64,000 nt of DNA from Dioszegia crocea (lineage: Eukaryota > Basidiomycota > Tremellomycetes > Tremellales > Bulleribasidiaceae): the NCBI GenBank assembly GCA_001600615.1, contig BCKK01000001.1:3167826-3231825 (forward strand), in the 5' to 3' direction. Position 1 is the first letter of the stretch; each line of letters begins with the position of its first letter. Of this stretch, positions 32,252 through 46,633 are shown in pieces. Both the position numbers and the translations under genes were made by a program. The notes beneath the pieces are model-generated. The model was given only the letters and a program-made list of their open reading frames with translations, did not search any database and had not been told where the DNA came from.

Positions 32252-33669
32252 ATGGCGACACATACTCCTGTCAAAACAGAGGGTGGGTTTCCGTACCCTC
32301 TGTACAATCCGCGCGCCCGACCAGAGTTCCGACGCCCATTCTCTGACGGCTCGATGACTATTCAAACGTCCGACCTTCAATTCGCCGCGTCCCTCCCTGA
32401 TCCTTCCTCATTCATGAACTTCATGTCGTACCAGCCCCTACCACAGCAGCAGCCCTTCTTTCAGCAATATGACTTTATGATGCCCCCAACATCCATGTCA
32501 GTCCCCATCCCCAGCGACCCCCTTCCCATCGCGCAGACAAACGCGTCGACCGACGAGCGATCTCGGTCACTCTCGCGAGGTCAAACGGGTAAAGCCAAAA
32601 TTCCGCGTAGTCGGTCAGGTCGCAAAGGCTCCATGACGGATGTGAAGCCTACCATTGAAGCCAAACGGGTACGAACGGCGTCAAACCGAGCGATGAGTTA
32701 CAGCCACCCCGATGGCAGGCTCGGTCTCGGTCTTGACACTCACATCGAGCACCATCGGACCAATTCCTTCTCATCCCCTGACTATACTTCCGGCATGTCC
32801 CTCCCTCCCTCACACAGCTGGAACGGCAGCGGCAGCCTACAAAGCATGCAGAGCTTCGGCACGACCATCGATGAGGCGATCCTTGACAGTCCCATCTCGC
32901 CATCTTTCCACCTTCCTCCGTTACCCCCAGACGCATCCGAAGAGACGAGGAAGCAGAGGCGGAGGGAGTGTCACAACCTGGTTGAGAAGCGCAGGCGGGA
33001 GCACATCAATACCAAAATCGAGGAATTGGCGGGCATGTTGCCGATGCAGTATCAGCAGGCGGATGAGGCGGCAATGGATCATGATGATGACGAGGATGAG
33101 CCGGAGAGTCCAAAGTCCAAGAGGAAGATCAGGCGAAACTCTGCAGCCAAACCGAAAGAGCTTGGAACGTGCAAAGGGCGGATTCTGACGCATAGCGTGC
33201 AGTATATCCAGTATGTTCTCTTGCTGCGCTAGAGCTGGTCCGAGACTGATCCATCAGGGATCTCCGTCAAGTGAACAACCTCCAAGCGAACAGGATTCAG
33301 CAACTCGAGGCTTTGCTCGCTGCGGGTAGCCTCGGCCCTCCTCGTGCATTCATGCAGCCCAGTCAGCTATGCTACGACCCGACTGGTCTTGAGCCACTCC
33401 CAGCCAGCCCGGAACCCGAGATTTTCAACCAGGAGTGGGGCTACAATCCGGTCTTTGAGGAGTCTCCAGACAGTTTGGGCACGAGCTCGGGCGGATCGGC
33501 GTCGATGGCGATTGACCCAAGTCAAAACCCAAACCATACCCCCCTCCTCTCCCATACCCATATCCGGCAAGATGCGCAGACGGGAATGCGCATGGGCATG
33601 GCCGGTATGGAGTTGGATACCGGTTATGCCTCAGACAAGCGGGCGGAGGAGATGCAGATGAGGTGGTGA
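32252..33669 (+). CDS. Basic helix-loop-helix transcription factor
   Basis: Exons 32252-33210 and 33258-33669 give 456 residues. The N-terminal 225 residues are Pro/Ser/Gln-rich. The bHLH lies at about residues 235-335: basic region and helix 1 (RRECHNLVEKRRREHINTKI), an unusually long acidic and Lys-rich loop (DHDDDEDEPESPKSKRKIRR), and helix 2 (CKGRILTHSVQYIQDLRQ) running into a short leucine-bearing helix (LQANRIQQLEALLAA). H-x-x-x-E-K-R-R indicates E-box (CANNTG) binding. The intron splits the end of helix 2. The long loop recalls fungal SREBP-like or INO4/CBF1-type factors, but no membrane segment is present, and its target genes are unknown. Confidence 0.82.
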
Positions 33670-33931
33670 GGGCTGGAAAGTGGCTGAAGGGGGTGGCGGT
33701 GGCGGGAAGAGGCCGAGGACAGCGCTTTTGCTGACGACATGCCCGGATTTTGTAAGCACTTTGTGCGTTGTACCTTTTACGATCTGTACAGTAGATCATT
33801 TGTTTAATATTTGGAGGAGCCTTATAGTACATGTAGTCAGGTATCAACGACGGGCAGATCATAGTGCTGGACATCGTATGAGGTGGATGGGTTTGATCCC
33901 GCCTGCGCGTCACCAAAGCAGCTTCAGCTTC

Positions 33932-33951
33932 GCTCGTTCGTTCGTTCGTTT
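33932..33951. repeat. CGTT tetranucleotide microsatellite
   Basis: Four to five tandem CGTT units lie in the 367-base gap between the bHLH gene and the FHA gene, about 90 bases before the latter's ATG. Apart from this the gap shows no feature. Confidence 0.75.
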
Positions 33952-34036
33952 CGCCGCCTAATTACAATCATCACACCTGCACCGCGCTTGTAGTCTGCTC
34001 CATCCTGCCCCACCCGACACTTTCGCCCCGAGAAAG

Positions 34037-36371
34037 ATGCAGCCGAATCACTACAACACCTCAACCACCAGCGTCCAGCAGCAGCAGGCGCCATGGGGTA
34101 GTCCATTCCCCTCGCTACACATGTGGCCGCTGCACGAGACCTTCTCCATGAAGATGATATACCTTCCCGATAGTCAGAGAGTACGTGTTGTCTTCCCAAT
34201 TAAGATCAAAATACTGATGTGTAGATAAAAATTGGACGTCAGACGAACGCCAAGACGGTCCCCGGCGAGCGAAATGCCTTCTTTGACAGCAAGGTGTTGT
34301 CCCGGTTACATGCCGAAGTATGGGAGCAGAGCGGCAAGGTAGGTTATACAGCTGAAATGAGTGGGTAACTGACAATCAAGATTTATATACGGGATAGCAA
34401 ATCCTCGAATGGAACATTCATCAATAATGACCGGTTGTCGCCTGAGGGCGTTGAGAGCGAGCCGTTCGAGCTTAAGAATGAGGATATAGTGGTATGCCAA
34501 TCGTTGTCCAGTATTTCGAGCTCCAGCTGATAATTCAAGGAGTTCGGCATAGATATCGTCAGCGATGATGGTCGGACGATCATACATCACAAGGTTGCGT
34601 CGAAAATCTATTGTGTATTCAACGCAGATGATGCTGCCCTGAGTGCAAGGTAAGCATCCGAGTAGACAATCACGCTTGGACTAAGGAGCTGATAGTACAA
34701 GGGAATTAGTGCATTACCAAAATCACAATCGCCGTCCAGGCCCCCAGCAACCCCCTCCAAATCCGTCTGCGCCCATGGCGATGAGCGCTGGCGGCAAAGT
34801 GAATGGACTGAGCTTTGAGCATGTGATGATGAAGCTGCAAACGGAGTTGGCGAAGTCTAGAGAGACGGGAGTGGAGCTTCAGGAATTGACGGGGAATATG
34901 GGGGATATCCAGGAGACTCTAGGTGGCGGTCTGGTAAGTTGGCCGTTTGTGAACGAGGACAATCAAGCTGACATTCTAGCCACCGTCTCAGAATGGGATG
35001 GCGGCTCAATTCATTCCTCCTCAATTCCGATCCAATTCCGCCGAAGCCAAGGCCGCTTTGGCAGGACCACACGGCCAGCAAGCTGCAGCCTTCATTGCGC
35101 TCCAAAACCAACTGAGCGAAACTCAATCGTCACTCAATGTGCACATTGACCGAATCAAGGGGCTTGAGAACAGCCTCAATTCGAGCGAGTCGGTCCGTAT
35201 GGAGGTGGCTACGCTTCGACAGCAGATGGAGGAGAGTAAGCGGGAGATGGACCTGCTTGTGGCTGGGAATAGGGGACGGACATTGTCAAGGCGGATAGAG
35301 GACGAGGAGTACGATGACGACGATGATGACGATACGAGGAGTGTCTCGACAGTCATGGACAATCTAGAGCGGGATGACTCGATGCGTCGGGAAAAGCGAC
35401 AAAAGGTCAACGGGGACCACGCCGCCAGTGGCGATAACGCGAGCAAGAGCCTCGAGGAGATGTCTACGCGGAATCAGGAATTGGCGAGTCGGGTCCAGAC
35501 GCTGTCTGTGGAATTATCCGAGGCGAGTCGACTATCTCAGCATTTGCAGTCGCAGCATGATGAGGCTATGGCGGCATTGGGAACGTTGACGCAGCGGATC
35601 GGCTCGCTGGAGTCGGGTCTAGCTGGGCGGATAGCCGATGCCGTCTCGGAGTCGGATAGGAAGTGGGAGACATGGCGAACGCATGTTGAGGATGGGTGGA
35701 AGTCTGAGCGAGAGAGTTGGGAGGCGGAACGTGAGAGATTGAGAGGTGTTGTGAGGGATTGGGAAGAGGCTTCACGGCGTGCGAATGAGGAAGAGGAGGA
35801 TCGAGCGTTGAATGCGAGGTTGAGCGCAGATGAGTTGTCGGATGAAGAGGAGGATGAGGAAGATGATCAGCGACAACGACAGCGTCAACGCCAGAATGGA
35901 GGATCGACTATTAAGCCGGAAGCCGGGCGGAAATCTAATAAACGACGACGACCGAGTAATCGGACGACACTCGCTCTGCGTGCATTGCGAGATGTGTCGA
36001 ATACCGAGGGAACGTCGACTCCGACGCAGGCACCACCGGCTCTGCTCTCGCCGGAGAGAACACCGGGGACGGCGCATCCTCGGAAAGAGGGCGATGAGGG
36101 GTCGGCGTCTGGCGGATCGGATAAATCTACAGAGAGCGGGAAAGAGTCGGTGGATACCCTGCGGGATAGGGATGCGGGGGCGAGGACGAGACCGAAGCGC
36201 GGGAGTGGGGCACAAGTGGGGGATGTAAGGGCCAAGAATGTAAGTGCTGCGCGTGCTGTTAGGATGTGAAACGGCCGAAAAGATTGCTGATGACTCCAGC
36301 AAGTCCCATTCTTTACCGTCCTGGTTGTTGCTGTCTTTGCTGGAGCTTTGTATTATCGACACAAAGACTGA
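34037..36371 (+). CDS. Tail-anchored FHA-domain coiled-coil protein (SLMAP/STRIPAK-like)
   Basis: Seven exons (34037-34180, 34225-34338, 34381-34491, 34540-34649, 34702-34933, 34992-36239, 36300-36371) give 676 residues. The FHA domain is at about residues 45-160, with GR (KIGRQTN), SRLHAE and SSNGTFIN, the phosphothreonine-binding set. A long coiled coil follows, interrupted by acidic runs, then a basic Ser/Thr-rich linker. The last exon encodes QVPFFTVLVVAVFAGALYY and a 4-residue RHKD end, a classic tail anchor. FHA plus coiled coil plus tail anchor is the plan of SLMAP, fungal Far9/10 and PRO45, the membrane-tethering subunit of STRIPAK, which brings PP2A to Hippo-like kinases. Identity by architecture; specific orthology is inferred. 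Confidence 0.8.
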
Positions 36372-36985
36372 AGCAGTCAATGGGATGCAGCTGTATCCGG
36401 TTCAGGAGTCTCCTCGTGACCGCGTCTTGGTCTGCCTGTCAGGTTATACAGTGCATCAGCCTGCTCGAGCGAGCCCCCGCTCGGGCGCCCAGGTGTTGCA
36501 ACGATGGGAGTACGTCGTTCAAGCTAGTTCCTCCCAGAAGATCACTACTCCGGCCTAATGCGACTACATGTCAGCTCCTCCTCACGCAATACTACCCGGA
36601 CGGCTGATGATGCGGATATCTGGGCATCAAGACCTTTTGAATGCGGACCGTTTACGTCAGCTGTTTCAGCTTCGTTTCAGGGGCATATACTCTGAGAAAG
36701 ACACTGGTTCTCAAGTTTTTCACGGATGATTCATGGTGATCACGATGGGAAGTGAGACACGAGAGACGGCGCTGTGATTTCGCACTCGGAGACAGCACTT
36801 CATTTGCTCATGTCTTGCAGCAACCTCACTGGAGAAGCGCTCTTACATAGAGGCTCGCTGATAATGAGGAATGTGAAATGACGTCACGCTCTCAGCCGCG
36901 CCTCCTTTGGGCGAACTCATGCCCTCTCTTTCTCTCTCCTCTCTTAGCTCTCTCTTGACCGAAACAGCCTCTCTATCTTCATACA
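36372..36985. other. intergenic region before PTEN
   Basis: These 614 bases contain the 3' flank of the FHA gene and the PTEN promoter. The last 60 bases before the PTEN ATG are a CT-rich tract. No additional gene is seen. Confidence 0.5.
36879..36886 (+). promoter_or_regulatory. perfect CRE palindrome upstream of PTEN
   Basis: TGACGTCA lies about 100 bases before the PTEN ATG. It is the consensus site for CREB/ATF-type bZIP factors. Whether it is used is not known. Confidence 0.5.
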
Positions 36986-38681
36986 ATGTCCCTCGACTAT
37001 GTCCGAGGTATCGTATCAGGAAAGAAAGCTAGATATGTGGACCCCGATCATGCGGTCGACCTAGACCTTGTTTATGGTAAGTTTTCGTCCAACTCGTCAA
37101 TACAATACCGTGCTGACATGCCTAGTGACTGACCGCATCATCATGTATGTTTCTATCGAAGTCTGTGCTGACTAAAGTATGGGATGGCCAGCTACTGGCT
37201 GGGCTGGCGCGTACAGAAACCGAAGGAGTGACGTGCTGAGCTTTCTCGACAAGCGGCACAAGGATAAATTCTGGGTTTGGAACTTGTGAGCCTGATTGCC
37301 TACCGAGGCCGAGCTGTATGCTTATAACAGATGCCCACTATACGAGAACGCCTACTCCTCTGAGAGCATGCACAATCGAGTCTCACGATATCCCTTCCCC
37401 GACCACCACCCGCCTCCCCTCCAACTGCTCCCTCTCGCTGTACGCGAAATGACCGCTTGGCTCGCGGGCGACTCTGAGCGGATCGCCATTATTCACTGTA
37501 AAGCCGGCAAGGGACGGTCTGGCACTCTTCTTTGCTCGTACATGCTGTCCTTGTCAGAACTGCCCGGACCACCGGGGATGGAGCTGTCTTACTCGAAGCC
37601 CGACCGAGCCAAGCTGGGCGCGGGGGAGAAGAAGGGCGAAGGGTGGATTGCGGTGGGGCACGGCAATGAGATCAGCGAGATCCAAGTCTCTTCTGGATCT
37701 GAAGAGGTGGAGCTTGAGGAGGCTACGCCGGATCTATCTCGGACCCAATCATCTACAACAACCATCTCTGCCACCGATTCCTCCGCCAGCATTGAGGTGC
37801 ACAGCTATCAACCTATCGATATCGGAGACGAACCACCTGTGTCTAGTTGGGGACAGTATGATCGGCGAGACGGGAAGGTTGACTCTGTATTCAAACTCCA
37901 CTCTAGTCGGCGGATGAAACCATCCAGTACCGGCCGGGGGGTCTCCATCCCCAGTCAACGCCGATGGTGTCGATATGTCAACCTCGTCTTCTCCCATCGG
38001 GCACCGGCATCATACGACGATCCTACCCTAAAGATCCGAATCAAATCCATCACCCTCTTCCTCCACCCACCGACCGGATGGCAGAAACCGCTCGCCAAGC
38101 TGGTCATTGGCGGAGATGGGGGACAGGGCAAAGCATGGGTGTCGATAGCGCGGTATGACGACGAGTACGTTCGCGAGCTGGCAGCGAAGGGAGGGGCGGG
38201 AGAGGGTGTGCAGAAGGAAGTGACATGGGGNGGGGNGGGAGGGGAGGGGAAATACGATACCAAGAAGATGTTCCGATCTTGCGGTAAACTCACGGCTGTC
38301 GACCTTCCTTCTTCCATCCCAGCCGAATCTCATTTGGTCACACATCATGTCGAGCCTACCTCAGAGTTGGTCCTAGAGAGAGGAAGGGAGTTCAGGATGA
38401 AGTTCCACCTGGGTTCGCTACCCCTCGGATGGGCATGGATGATCCCTGCCTTCCACCTCCCAGAACCGACCGCCCCCCAAACGCATACCCTCCGCTTCCC
38501 CAAGTCTCAGATTGACTTTGCGGTCGGTCCCGGAAGCGCGATTCACCACATTGATGTATGTTTGGAGGAGCTGGCGTCGGGTCAGGAAGCCCCGACGGCG
38601 CCGCTGTTGGATGAACAGCAGGAGAAGGAGGCGGGACTGGATGATAAGCACGGAGAGAAAGTCAAGGAGGATGGAGAGTAG
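36986..38681 (+). CDS. PTEN: PTEN/Tep1 phosphoinositide 3-phosphatase
   Basis: Four exons start MSLDYVRGIVSGKKARYVDP, then VTDRIIIMGWPATGWAGAYRN, SFLDKRHKDKFWVWNLCPLY and YPFPDHHPPPLQLL. The catalytic P-loop is HCKAGKGRSG, one residue different from human PTEN (RTG), with the general-acid Asp in FPDHHPP. PTEN removes the 3-phosphate from PIP3 and opposes PI3K at the plasma membrane. Between the phosphatase core and the C2-like region (CRYVNLVFSH, SITLFLHPPTGWQKP) there is an insertion of roughly 120 residues, Ser/Glu-rich. Two unresolved bases (N at 38231 and 38236) lie in a G-run in the C2-like part; the first codon is Gly whatever the base, the second is probably Gly. The C-terminus is acidic. 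Confidence 0.9.
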
Positions 38682-38890
38682 CTCGGCCCAGTTATCCAGT
38701 GGTAGTCATGCATGCAGTTTTAGGGTCAGTACTGCTTGGTTGAGTGCATGATGATGGATGAGGCTATGGAAGGCACCAGAGCATTGTGTTGCCACGTCAT
38801 GATTGATAATGACGAATGACGCACCGTCACCTCGTCCCAGCATACCTCCCCAGTCATTGTTCATCCTTCTCCTCTCAACCTTCCCTTCTC

Positions 38891-38898
38891 TATATATA
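38891..38898 (+). promoter_or_regulatory. TATA box of CDC48
   Basis: TATATATA lies 93 bases before the CDC48 ATG, within a 309-base gap after PTEN. A strong TATA box fits a highly expressed gene. Confidence 0.55.
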
Positions 38899-38990
38899 CA
38901 AGGGGAATATACACACCTATAAGGCAGCAGCACAGATAGCTCCTGCTCATACTCGCACCTTCAATCTACACCTAGAAAGCTACACCCATC

Positions 38991-42139
<3,149 letters not shown>

Positions 42140-42442
42140 AAGGATCGAGAAATTAAAGAAGTGGATATGTGTCAGCTCAAAATGCATCTGGTCAGAGTTT
42201 GCGATTCTTGCTATAGTTTAAGTCTGAGATTCAACGCTGCCAAGTCGATCTGCCCTGCGTGATTCAACTGTATCTCAGGGGCGTCTTTGCATCCTGAGAT
42301 ACATGACCTGCCATGACGAGGAGTGAAGTGAAACGTGGAGGCCATGGATCCGGTGGAGGCAATCTGCGTTTCCAGCGGTACTAACTGGTATCTGTAACCA
42401 TCCTTTCATATACCGTTGCACACTCGCCAGTAGAATCGCACC
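42140..42442. other. CDC48-derlin intergenic region
   Basis: These 303 bases hold the CDC48 3' end and the derlin promoter. No clear TATA box or other element is seen. Confidence 0.45.
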
Positions 42443-43784
42443 ATGGCCGACATAGGAGCTCTGCTCAATGCTATACCTCCCGTCACCAGATTTATACTCG
42501 TCTCTACGGCGCTCATAACCCTGTGAGTCTGAGCCTGCCGAATGCGCGACGCCGAGTCATCTCTGATATCTTTAGGCCATGTCTCGTAGGAATCCTCTCC
42601 CCTAAAGATGTAAGTCTCCTCTCATCGTAAAGGCAATTGCATCTGATAGGTATAGGTGGCCCTCTCGTGGTACTCAGTCCGCAAATCATATGAGGTGCGT
42701 GGAATTCGTTCCAGGGCAGAGATTGTCGATTGTTGACATGTTCAGATCTGGCGTCCCTTCACCAATTTCTTCTTTGGCGGTTCGTCCTACAAGCTACTTC
42801 CACTCGGCTCAGATATCAGCGAGGCTGACAACATGCAGGAGGAGGTTTCCCACTCATATATGACGTCTTTATGATCTACCGGAATTCCTCGGCGCTGGAG
42901 AAAGATATCTAGTCAGTCACTCCGAATGACTTTCCTAGACCTACCCAGTACCTGTAGCCTGTAACTGATGGTTGCAGCTTTGGGAATACGCCAGAGTACG
43001 CCTGGATGCATATCATGCTAGCTACAGGAATCACTGTGAGTTGTCTCACATTGTATGGTAAAGGTAGGCTGATCCACTTCAGATACTGAATATCCCCTTT
43101 GGGTTTCCTTTCCTCTTCCACGCCCTACTTCTCGCTCAGACATATATCTGGTGTCGAGCAAATGCTACGCTGAAGGTATCGCTCTTCGGCCTAATCACCA
43201 TTCCCACCAGCCGTAAGTACTTCTGACAAGCCTTGCAAGGGACAACAGTCAGCTACGCTGATACCCACATAGTCTATCCACCAATGCTGCTGCTTCTCGA
43301 CCTCATCATTAGCGGTACAGGTAAAGCGCTTATAGGCCTTCTCGGTGTAATAGCGGGTCATGCATGGTACGTTGATGCCCCGCGTCATCTGCTTGAAACG
43401 TTATTGACTGTAATTCTCAGGTGGTTCTTGGCAACTTTCCTCCCCATCTACGCGCCAACTCGACACAGACGTCCGAATCCCCTCGCTGTACCCGTCCGCT
43501 TCCAGGCACTGTTCTCAAGACCTGCCGCTGCTGGATTTGGGAGTCGGGCTACGGGGGCTGTCAAGCCTGCGACGGCGACGGGGTCGGCGGGACAGCAAAG
43601 GGCTGAGGCGGTAGATGCTGTGCGACACAGGTGGGGAGGGGGTAATAGGCTAGGAGGGCAGGGGCTGTGAGTATGCAATGCGGCAGTCTTTGAGACATAT
43701 CCCAAGGTCATCTCGACTCGGGGAGAGGCATGGATACTGACAAATCTGATAAGTCATAACAGCCCTTATAGCGGCAGACCCTAG
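42443..43784 (+). CDS. Derlin (DER1/DFM1 family) ER membrane protein
   Basis: About nine short exons give MADIGALLNAIPPVTRFILV, LPCLVGILSPKDVALSWY, IWRPFTNFFFGG, FMIYRNSSALEKDIYFG, ATGITILNIPFGFPFLFHAL, and GVIAGHAWWFLATFLP. The derlin WR motif (IWRPFTNF) and the helix-6 Gly motif are recognisable. Derlins are rhomboid-like pseudoproteases that form the ER retrotranslocation channel. The cytosolic tail is Ala/Pro-rich and ends RWGGGNRLGGQG, an SHP-box-like CDC48-binding motif. The last intron (donor GTGAGT at about 43668) if spliced gives a LPYSGRP ending with TAG at 43782; if retained, a TGA comes at once at 43668-43670. The SHP box suggests DFM1 or derlin-1 type. The gene directly follows CDC48. 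Confidence 0.85.
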
Positions 43785-44329
43785 GGATGAGTCCTACAGC
43801 AAAACAACTAAGCTCGTGGACCACAAAGCTACTAAAGGGAGATATCGACAATGCCTTTTCACCGATCTCACATGCTGCGATCTATCAACCCCACCCACTG
43901 ATCGGCAGATCGTGCTGTTCTGATATTCCGAGCCGGCTCCTGCCGACTCCCGCCTTCACACTCACGGCTGTGATTCCGCGCGAATCGTCATGTCCGATGA
44001 TCCGCCGTCACCCCGATGATACAAGCCTCGCGCTCGTACGCAGTTGAGCTATGCGGTTCAACCAGACGCGGACGATATCAATAGGCCGGGCGGTTAACCC
44101 TCGAGATGCACACCCCCTCTCATGAGGTCTTGACCAGGCGTCGAGGGCGGCCGAAGTCGGAGCCGAGCGCCGAGCTTATAACGCGAATTACCCCTTTGGG
44201 CGCTAGTGGCGATTTGCCACCTACCGGTGCTCCACATATGTGTCCCGCACAGCCTTCCTAAAGCCTCACTTATCCCTCGCTTATGCCTTGTCCTTTCTGA
44301 GTTCTCTGAGTTGAGAAACCGACAACATC
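43785..44329. other. intergenic region before the tail-anchored triplet
   Basis: These 545 bases show no gene. A segment at about 44130-44180 is rich in CGAGCGCCGAG-type repeats, and a TTATAA lies near 44175. Nothing marks a mobile element. Confidence 0.45.
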
Positions 44330-45053
44330 ATGTCAAACTTACCGAAATACAGTCGCGAAGCAGACGAAGAGGTCGAGACCGCACCTCTCTTCAAGGGAGA
44401 CCTCAACAGGTCATCCCTCGACTTGGAAGCACAGGTCCCGGCTTACCCGCCCCGTCTGGGCGAGTCTTCCACCGCTGCGGGGGAGGACCAAAGGGGTGCA
44501 GTGACCTATACATTTGTGCCGCGATATCCAATCAAGGGAGATAAAGAGGATGCAATTGGGGTTATGGGACGGACTAAGGAGGTGAGTCGTTTTGGACTTG
44601 CACCGCAGGGCAATCGTTGATGGGCCGATAGGAGGCCATTTCTATAGTCAAAAGTGGCTTCTCTCGACTTGCCGACTACCCTCCAGAGCGTATCGAATTC
44701 CTCGCTCCAGTCGCTATGAACCGGGACGGCTCGGTCGTCGATAATCGCTGGGGGGTGATCATGGAAGAAGCTTGGCCTGCCTTTGCCAAGACGCCTCCAG
44801 CCCATCTCAAGGTGCAAGTCAAGGATGGTCCAGGCGATGCAGAAGCACGTGAGTCGATGATCGAGCTCGCCCTGATGATGGTAATGATCGGCTGACACTC
44901 TTCGTAGGAGACAAACATGAGACTCAAGTCCTGTGCAGTGTTCTGGGCGGACTTGTTGCGCTTGGATTGACCGTCACATTTATCATCTGGCTATGCGGAG
45001 GAATGGAGCCTTCTGCTCCTCACAAAGTCCTTGGATCGGGGGGAAAGAGCTGA
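44330..45053 (+). CDS. Unknown tail-anchored protein, triplet copy A
   Basis: Three exons (44330-44581, 44632-44848, 44908-45053) give 204 residues. I do not recognise the family. An N-terminal segment with PLFKGDLNRSSLDLEAQVPA is followed by VTYTFVPRYPIKGDKEDAIG, VMGRTKEEAISIVKSGF, DYPPERIEFLAPVA, a WGVIMEEAWPAF block and LKVQVKD. One hydrophobic segment (LGGLVALGLTVTFIIWLCGG) lies near the C-terminus with a 22-residue tail after it. No signal peptide is present, so the bulk should be cytosolic. Intron positions and phases match copies B and C exactly (phase 0 after the TK-containing block, phase 1 in an Arg codon just before the membrane segment). Confidence 0.7.
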
Positions 45054-45468
45054 GCGACTCGTCGAGGTCTTTGGTATCGCGAAATGTGTAGCATAAAAGG
45101 TGGTAGATTTGTATTCGTAGATTCCGCCATGGTGCCGATGAGGGATTTTCTTCATTCAATATACGCGGCGAGCAACAGGCATCAAGTGACGCTCAGTAAG
45201 CGTACAGCATGGACCATATTAGGAAGGAGACCTGATGCATCATGGGTAGAGGGAAAAGATATGCGGCAATCGACGGAACTCAAAATAGAAGCCATTTGCA
45301 CAGCCTTGTCTGGGCCACACTTCTTCTTTCCGCACTTCTATGAAAGCTGACCGTCTGTACTGATTCTTCACGAGAATCGACCTCCTTCTTGTCCTTATTC
45401 CCCGTCATTTGAGAACCGCTCCACGGCAATCTACCGATACCCATGCTCAGCAGCGGTCAATGGCCATC
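45054..45468. other. intergenic region between triplet copies A and B
   Basis: These 415 bases hold no supported gene. An 88-codon open frame at 45084-45350 has no recognisable features and lies where copy A's 3' UTR is expected. Confidence 0.45.
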
Positions 45469-46216
45469 ATGTCACACACGCCCGCATACTCCCGCGACCA
45501 GGACTCGGTACCGCTTCTCAAGGGCGACACCCGGTCCTCTGTCGACTTGGAAGCCCACAGCCCTCCTCCCGCTTATCCACCTCATATTGAGCATGTTCCA
45601 GCAGAGGAACAAGAAGGGATCAGCAGCGTGACTTACACTTTTGTCCCTCGGTGGCCCATGGTGGAGGAGAGACAGACCGCGCTGGGGGTTATCGGCAAAA
45701 CCAAACGAGTGAGTGGTACTTCAGCTCTCAGGCGTATGGAATCGGATGTCAAGCGGTTATGCTTTGCCTCGCGGATTGCCTAGGCATATGCTGAATCTAC
45801 TCAGGGAACTATTGCCATCGCACAGCGTGGCTTCCCCGCCCTGATGGCGTACCCAACGGACCGCCTGGATCTCTACGCCCCGGCCAGGTTGCAGACGAGT
45901 CACAATCATGAGGATCAATGGGTGTTGATCATGGATCAGGCCTGGCCGGAAATTGAAAGCAAGAAGCCAACTGTTCTCAAAATCCAGGTCAGAGAGACCT
46001 CAGATGAAACCGTCGCCAGTGAGTCTAGCCTCACATACCAGTCTCCACACGTCTAGGCTAGGGTCCTACCCGATGAAGGGCATTGATGTGTCATCGATGC
46101 GGTGCTGACATACTCTAGGGAAAGCCCACCAGAAGGAACGTGTCACTCGAATCCTCCTCTCGGTCGGTGCAGCTTGTGCAGCCCTCATCTTCATCATCGG
46201 TATGGCGGTAAACTGA
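45469..46216 (+). CDS. Unknown tail-anchored protein, triplet copy B
   Basis: Exons 45469-45708, 45805-46018 and 46119-46216 give 183 residues. The start MSHTPAYSR was chosen because it aligns with copies A and C and has A at -3; an in-frame ATG nine bases upstream is possible. Motifs in order are PLLKGDTRSSVDLEA, PPAYPP, VTYTFVPRWPM, ALGVIGKTKR, AYPTDRLDLYAP, WVLIMDQAWP and LKIQVRET. The C-terminal membrane segment (RILLSVGAACAALIFIIGMAV) ends one residue before the stop, making it a strict tail anchor. Both introns are longer (96 and 100 nt) than in copy A. Confidence 0.7.
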
Positions 46217-46633
46217 GCTGGCGACCAACCCTTGCCACTTCCGGTTTGTGCTTTTAAGGCTTCATCAGAGAAAGTTTGATGGAAGTTGTAATCATTTGTT
46301 TGTACCTCCCTATCATATTTGTATGAGATCTGTGCTGTTGTCACAGGCTTGATCTACGTACTCGTCGTCTCCTACATGTATTTGGTTCTCCTTGTCCCTT
46401 ATCCTATCCGATGGCTGGTCAGGACATACTGACAGCCATCTCCCGCCCTGACCAGCCACATCGGCAGTCACGCATTATTCGGCATCCTGTGTGAAGAAGG
46501 TGTCATCGACTCCACAGGACAACTCCGCAGGCACAGCAGACACGCCGAGACATGGTCGAGCAATGACGATGCTTTCCCAGGGCCCTCTTGCTCACATACA
46601 TAAGTACCTCACTCTATCCGCATCCTCAATCCC
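46217..46633. other. intergenic region between triplet copies B and C
   Basis: These 417 bases separate copies B and C. No gene or RNA is seen. The regions just upstream of the three ATGs share little sequence by eye. Confidence 0.45.
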
